Below are positions 43,867 to 44,293 of a stretch of DNA of 44,293 nucleotides, piece after piece. This DNA is from Sulfurovum sp. (GTDB lineage: Bacteria; Campylobacterota; Campylobacteria; Campylobacterales; Sulfurovaceae): contig JAAXPZ010000055.1 in the NCBI GenBank assembly GCA_012329065.1, positions 1 through 44,293 of the forward strand, given 5' to 3'. Every line of letters starts with the position of its first letter. The stretch's first letter is position 1. The notes under the pieces were generated by a model, which worked only from the letters and a program-made list of their open reading frames with translations, was not told the DNA's origin and did no database searches. A program made the position numbers and the translations under genes.

Positions 43867-43953
43867 ATCTAACGCCGCAAATCACCGGCGGCAAAAAGCA
43901 GAGCGAGGAATGAGCGGCGCTTTTTGCTGTCCGAGTGCATGTGATTGTTAGGG
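43867..43953 (-). other. attC-like recombination site 3 (87 bases)
   Basis: Read on the minus strand: core CCCTAAC (43953-43947; first base off consensus), AATCAC, CAGCAAAAAGC, then GCTTTTTGC, GTGATT and distal core GTTAGAT (43873-43867). The arms AATCAC/GTGATT and AAAAAGC/GCTTTTT pair. It is GC-richer and of a different subtype from attC1 and attC2. It separates the restriction-modification cassette from a cassette whose gene end is at 43958. Confidence 0.78.
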
Positions 43954-43957
43954 GCAT

Positions 43958-44059
43958 TTAAACACCATTCCTCGCTGATTTAATGTCAAGAAGGTTTATC
44001 TGGTTTATCTTGTCCTTATGAATGACAAAAGTAAGCCTTGCTGGGTACTTGAATCGCAT
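43958..44059 (-). pseudogene. Possible C-terminal end of a disrupted cassette gene
   Basis: The minus-strand frame reads MRFKYPARLTFVIHKDKINQ, then INLLDIKSARNGV and TAA, ending 4 bases before the attC3 core, where a cassette gene should stop. The open frame extends up to the repeats at 44082 and breaks there (stop near 44102). There is no ribosome-binding site at the ATG, so this is likely a gene end cut by the repeats. I do not recognise the family, and it may be non-coding. Confidence 0.35.
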
Positions 44060-44081
44060 TTCGCTAATTCGAAAAGTCCAC

Positions 44082-44175
44082 AGAGGCCTAGGGTCAAAGG
44101 CCTAGGAAGGCCTAGGAGGCCTAGGGGTCAGGTGAGAGGCCTAGGGGTCAGGTGAGAGGCCTAGGGGTCAGGTGA
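44082..44175. repeat. Tandem repeats of GGCCTAGGGGTCAGGTGAGA
   Basis: Three copies of the 20-base unit at 44118-44137, 44138-44157 and 44158-44175 (last lacks two bases). They are preceded by three shorter versions of AGGCCTAGG(A/G) at 44083-44117. The core word GGGGTCAGGT recurs in reverse at 40803-40812. No spacers of CRISPR type. Confidence 0.8.
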
Positions 44176-44185
44176 TAATGATAAC

Positions 44186-44287
44186 TCATTTCCTACTCCT
44201 CTTCAGCACACCATACACAATAAATTGTGATAGTCTGCTGATAATGTGGTGCTTTCCTGCTAGTTCTATGCGGGGTTTTCTGGTCAT
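44186..44287 (-). pseudogene. Fragment of REP-associated tyrosine transposase (RAYT)
   Basis: The minus-strand ATG at 44287 begins MTRKPRIELAGKHHIISR, the standard N-terminus of Y1-type REP-associated transposases. It then changes into LSQFIVYGVLKRSRK and stops at 44186, 34 codons in all, where the family needs about 150-300 residues and its HUH and Tyr motifs. It sits next to the tandem repeats, which fits the known link of RAYTs with REP sequences. The second half may be the original C-terminus joined by internal deletion. Confidence 0.6.
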
Positions 44288-44293
44288 CATCAC

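Noticed and set aside
40883-43953. Reading the attC-like sites as plain transcription terminators
   Set aside because: The stems have the RYYYAAC/GTTRRRY ends, extrahelical bases and no T-runs. Two of the three share sequence and exact length, and one contains the stop codon of the gene.
44082-44175. CRISPR array
   Set aside because: Units are directly adjacent with no variable spacers and no cas genes nearby.

Overview
The window looks like chromosomal DNA of a sulfur/hydrogen-metabolising member of the Campylobacterota (formerly Epsilonproteobacteria), most like Sulfurovum or Sulfurimonas. This rests on gene content and protein style: AcnB-type aconitase, NIF-type NifS/NifU as the iron-sulfur system, a split YeeE/YedE sulfur-transport pair, a group 4-type [NiFe] hydrogenase cluster, long-chain flavodoxin and a MetE. 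No marker such as 16S is present, so the genus is inference.

Left edge (1-1.9 kb): remains of a type I restriction locus. A RhuM/Fic protein runs off the window, next to an hsdM that has lost its N-terminus and its catalytic NPPF region. Core block (1.9-29 kb): flavodoxin, aconitase, metE, YeeE/YedE pair, ftsK, HU, tRNA-Leu and tRNA-Gly, then a plus-strand run ubiX-coaD-tmk-hisS. A long minus-strand run follows (29.2 to 15.2 kb): hydrogenase subunits, hypA, a GltD-like flavoprotein, nifS, nifU, a MoaB/Mog-like protein, a small unknown gene, gap, speA, cysE, comF, modA, a TOBE protein and modB. Many junctions are 4-base ATGA overlaps. The hydrogenase has catalytic and ferredoxin subunits but no membrane arm in the window, and its large subunit ends exactly at the CTDR motif.

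Middle-right (29.5-40 kb): selenocysteine tRNA, a YidD-like gene broken by an in-frame amber codon, a PNPOx-like/EamA operon divergent from a MocR regulator, a decayed toxin next to its antitoxin, an HxlR regulator divergent from an MdaB-like reductase, a chimeric ORF, a HAD phosphatase, hemH overlapping a VanZ-like gene, and an orphan TRAP binding protein.

Right end (40.1-44.3 kb): the most unusual region. It is a small array of integron-type gene cassettes on the minus strand with three attC-like sites (40883-40951, 41714-41782, 43867-43953). The cassettes hold a fused cytosine-5 methyltransferase plus HpaII-type endonuclease and a Tam-like methyltransferase, both starting with TTG and ending at or just before their attC. 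At each end the array breaks into a truncated gene at repeats sharing the word GGGGTCAGGT. A fragment of a REP-associated tyrosine transposase lies beside the right-hand repeats, and a decayed IS1595-like transposase lies left of the array. No integron integrase is in the window.
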